Assembly: GCA_023146045.1 (NCBI GenBank)
Contig: JAGLCW010000023.1
Location: 1 to 40,118 of the forward strand
Length of the DNA stretch: 40,118 nucleotides
DNA from: Caldisericia bacterium
GTDB taxonomy: Bacteria > Caldisericota > Caldisericia > UBA6126
Direction: 5' to 3'
Numbering within the stretch: the first letter of the stretch is position 1; every line of letters begins with the position of its first letter. Shown here one piece after another: positions 39,142-40,118 of this stretch. The notes under the pieces are model-generated. The model had not been told where the DNA came from. It ran no database searches and worked only from the letters and a program-made list of their open reading frames with translations. The position numbers and the translations under genes are program-made.

Positions 39142-40118
39142 ATGATTGTTCATACTGGTTTCGACACACGTAGAACTGACTCAATCATGGAGACTGAATA
39201 CAAAGTATTCCCTCTTCAGTTGATGGAAGTTGCTGGAAAAAGTGTTGCAGACCAGGTACATTTAGATTTTGACAAAAATCTAAATGATGTTTTGATACTA
39301 ATAGGACCGGGTAATAATGGTGGCGATGGCTGCGTTGTTGCCCGGTTTCTTATTTCATATGGATGGAGTGTAACTATACTTCCAGTATTTGAACTAAAGC
39401 AAAAAAATGGACCAGCAAACGATAATGCGAGTATACTTAAAGAACTCTGCAACAATCCAACGAATAAATCAGTTATTCTAGAACCATACGAAAGCTCTGA
39501 AAAAACAAGAGAAAAAATATCACTATATCTTAAGAATAAAAATTTGATAATTGTAGATGCATTATTTGGCGTTGGGCTTACAAGAGGAATTACCGGCTAT
39601 GCTGCAGATCTTATAGGAAATGTTAATGAAAGCCAATGCAAAACGTACTCTCTAGATATTCCATCGGGGATATCTTCATACAACGGAAATGTACTTGGTA
39701 AAAATGGTAAAACAGCCATAATGGCTGATGTAACTGTAACATTTGAAGCACCAAAAGTAGGACACTTAATTTATCCAGGTAAAGAACATACTGGCAACCT
39801 AGTAATTGTCAATATCGGTATTCCAAAAAATATTGTCAACGAAAATGTTTCAATACGAACATATCTAAATTATAAACAAGCGAAAGAATTAATAAAAAGT
39901 AGACCAAGCAATTCACACAAAGGATTGTTTGGAAAAGTACTTTGCTTAACTGGATCAAAACAGTACCAAGGTGCCATAACATTAGTTTTGGAAGGTGCAC
40001 TTCATGCTGGAGCAGGACTAATTACATCATGTTATAAGGAAAATCTATCAAATATACTTTCGCAGAGAGTTATTCCGGAAGCAACACATTGTGCAATAAA
40101 TGTTGTAGACGGAAAATA
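39142..40118 (+). CDS. nnr: Bifunctional NAD(P)HX epimerase/dehydratase (partial, runs off window)
   Basis: The frame stays open from the ATG at 39142 to the window end (325 codons). The N-terminal YjeF/NnrE epimerase domain (about 1-235) shows LIGPGNNGGDGCVVARFL, VDALFGVGL and LDIPSGIS; the start of the NnrD ADP-dependent dehydratase domain follows (RPSNSHKGLFGKVLCLTGS and a Gly-Ala-rich stretch). Together they repair hydrated NAD(P)H. The start codon sits in TAATATG right after argF, with no Shine-Dalgarno, so coupling is likely; an ATG at codon 16 is an alternative. The C-terminal part with the GDVLSG-type motif is outside the window. Confidence 0.93.
   Translation, partial: MIVHTGFDTRRTDSIMETEYKVFPLQLMEVAGKSVADQVHLDFDKNLNDVLILIGPGNNGGDGCVVARFLISYGWSVTILPVFELKQKNGPANDNASILKELCNNPTNKSVILEPYESSEKTREKISLYLKNKNLIIVDALFGVGLTRGITGYAADLIGNVNESQCKTYSLDIPSGISSYNGNVLGKNGKTAIMADVTVTFEAPKVGHLIYPGKEHTGNLVIVNIGIPKNIVNENVSIRTYLNYKQAKELIKSRPSNSHKGLFGKVLCLTGSKQYQGAITLVLEGALHAGAGLITSCYKENLSNILSQRVIPEATHCAINVVDGK

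Noticed and set aside
1-40118. CRISPR array, tRNA or rRNA gene, insertion sequence, prophage or restriction/defence genes
   Set aside because: No regularly spaced repeats, cloverleaf-like sequences, transposase or phage motifs were seen on either strand.

Overview
This is an AT-rich (by eye about one third G+C), gene-dense bacterial window with about 34 protein genes, almost no non-coding DNA, many 4-70 nt gene overlaps and Shine-Dalgarno sequences of the AGGAGG type. I see no rRNA, tRNA, CRISPR array, transposase or phage gene. Gene content and order (tig-clpP-lon; rodZ-rimO-pncC-recA-recX-rny-ymdB-miaB-aluminium-resistance-type lyase) resemble Bacillota and related low-GC anaerobes, but with genes missing from the usual blocks. 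Indolepyruvate:ferredoxin oxidoreductase, glutamate formiminotransferase, ornithine carbamoyltransferase and oxygen-independent radical-SAM enzymes suggest an anaerobe that ferments amino acids. Secreted proteins with copper-amine-oxidase-N-like 'stalk' domains suggest a Clostridia-like or Caldisericota-like surface. I cannot fix the phylum from this window.

Layout. (1) Positions 1-14091, minus strand: a long housekeeping run read right to left. It covers protein quality control (trigger factor, ClpP, Lon), cell shape (RodZ), RNA and ribosome modification (RimO, MiaB), NMN deamidase (PncC), recombination (RecA, RecX), RNA decay (RNase Y), a YmdB phosphodiesterase, a PLP lyase and a YedK/HMCES abasic-site protein. 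The left edge holds the first codons of a secreted protein. (2) 14092-14277 is a divergent promoter region. (3) 14278-17798, plus strand: rplM-rpsI, an unknown gene with a very strong internal hairpin, a variant folD and hemW. (4) 17817-26763, minus strand: two large secreted stalk-domain proteins flank a YbhN-type membrane protein, a ThiI and a glutamate formiminotransferase; a left-handed beta-helix protein heads the run. (5) 26909-29961, plus: a small secreted protein of unknown function, then iorAB, facing a stand-alone Lrp/AsnC ligand-binding domain on the minus strand. (6) 30308-33666, plus: two complex-I/Mrp-type antiporter subunits with no partner genes. (7) 33731-35992, plus: a small membrane protein, rsmA, ispE and a membrane-anchored NusG-II-domain protein. 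(8) RidA on the minus strand, then rplU, a cyclic-2,3-diphosphoglycerate-synthetase-like P-loop protein, ornithine carbamoyltransferase and a truncated NAD(P)HX repair enzyme.

The most interesting signals are: a FolD whose catalytic lysine is replaced by glutamine; a 16-bp perfect stem inside an unknown gene directly after rpsI; two promoters whose spacing predicts leaderless mRNAs; terminator-like hairpins placed inside the 3' ends of converging neighbours; a 48-bp exact repeat in otherwise diverged stalk modules; a cohesin-like/dockerin-like pair in the two secreted proteins; and an orphan pair of proton-pumping antiporter subunits. No single wholly new defence or mobile system is evident.
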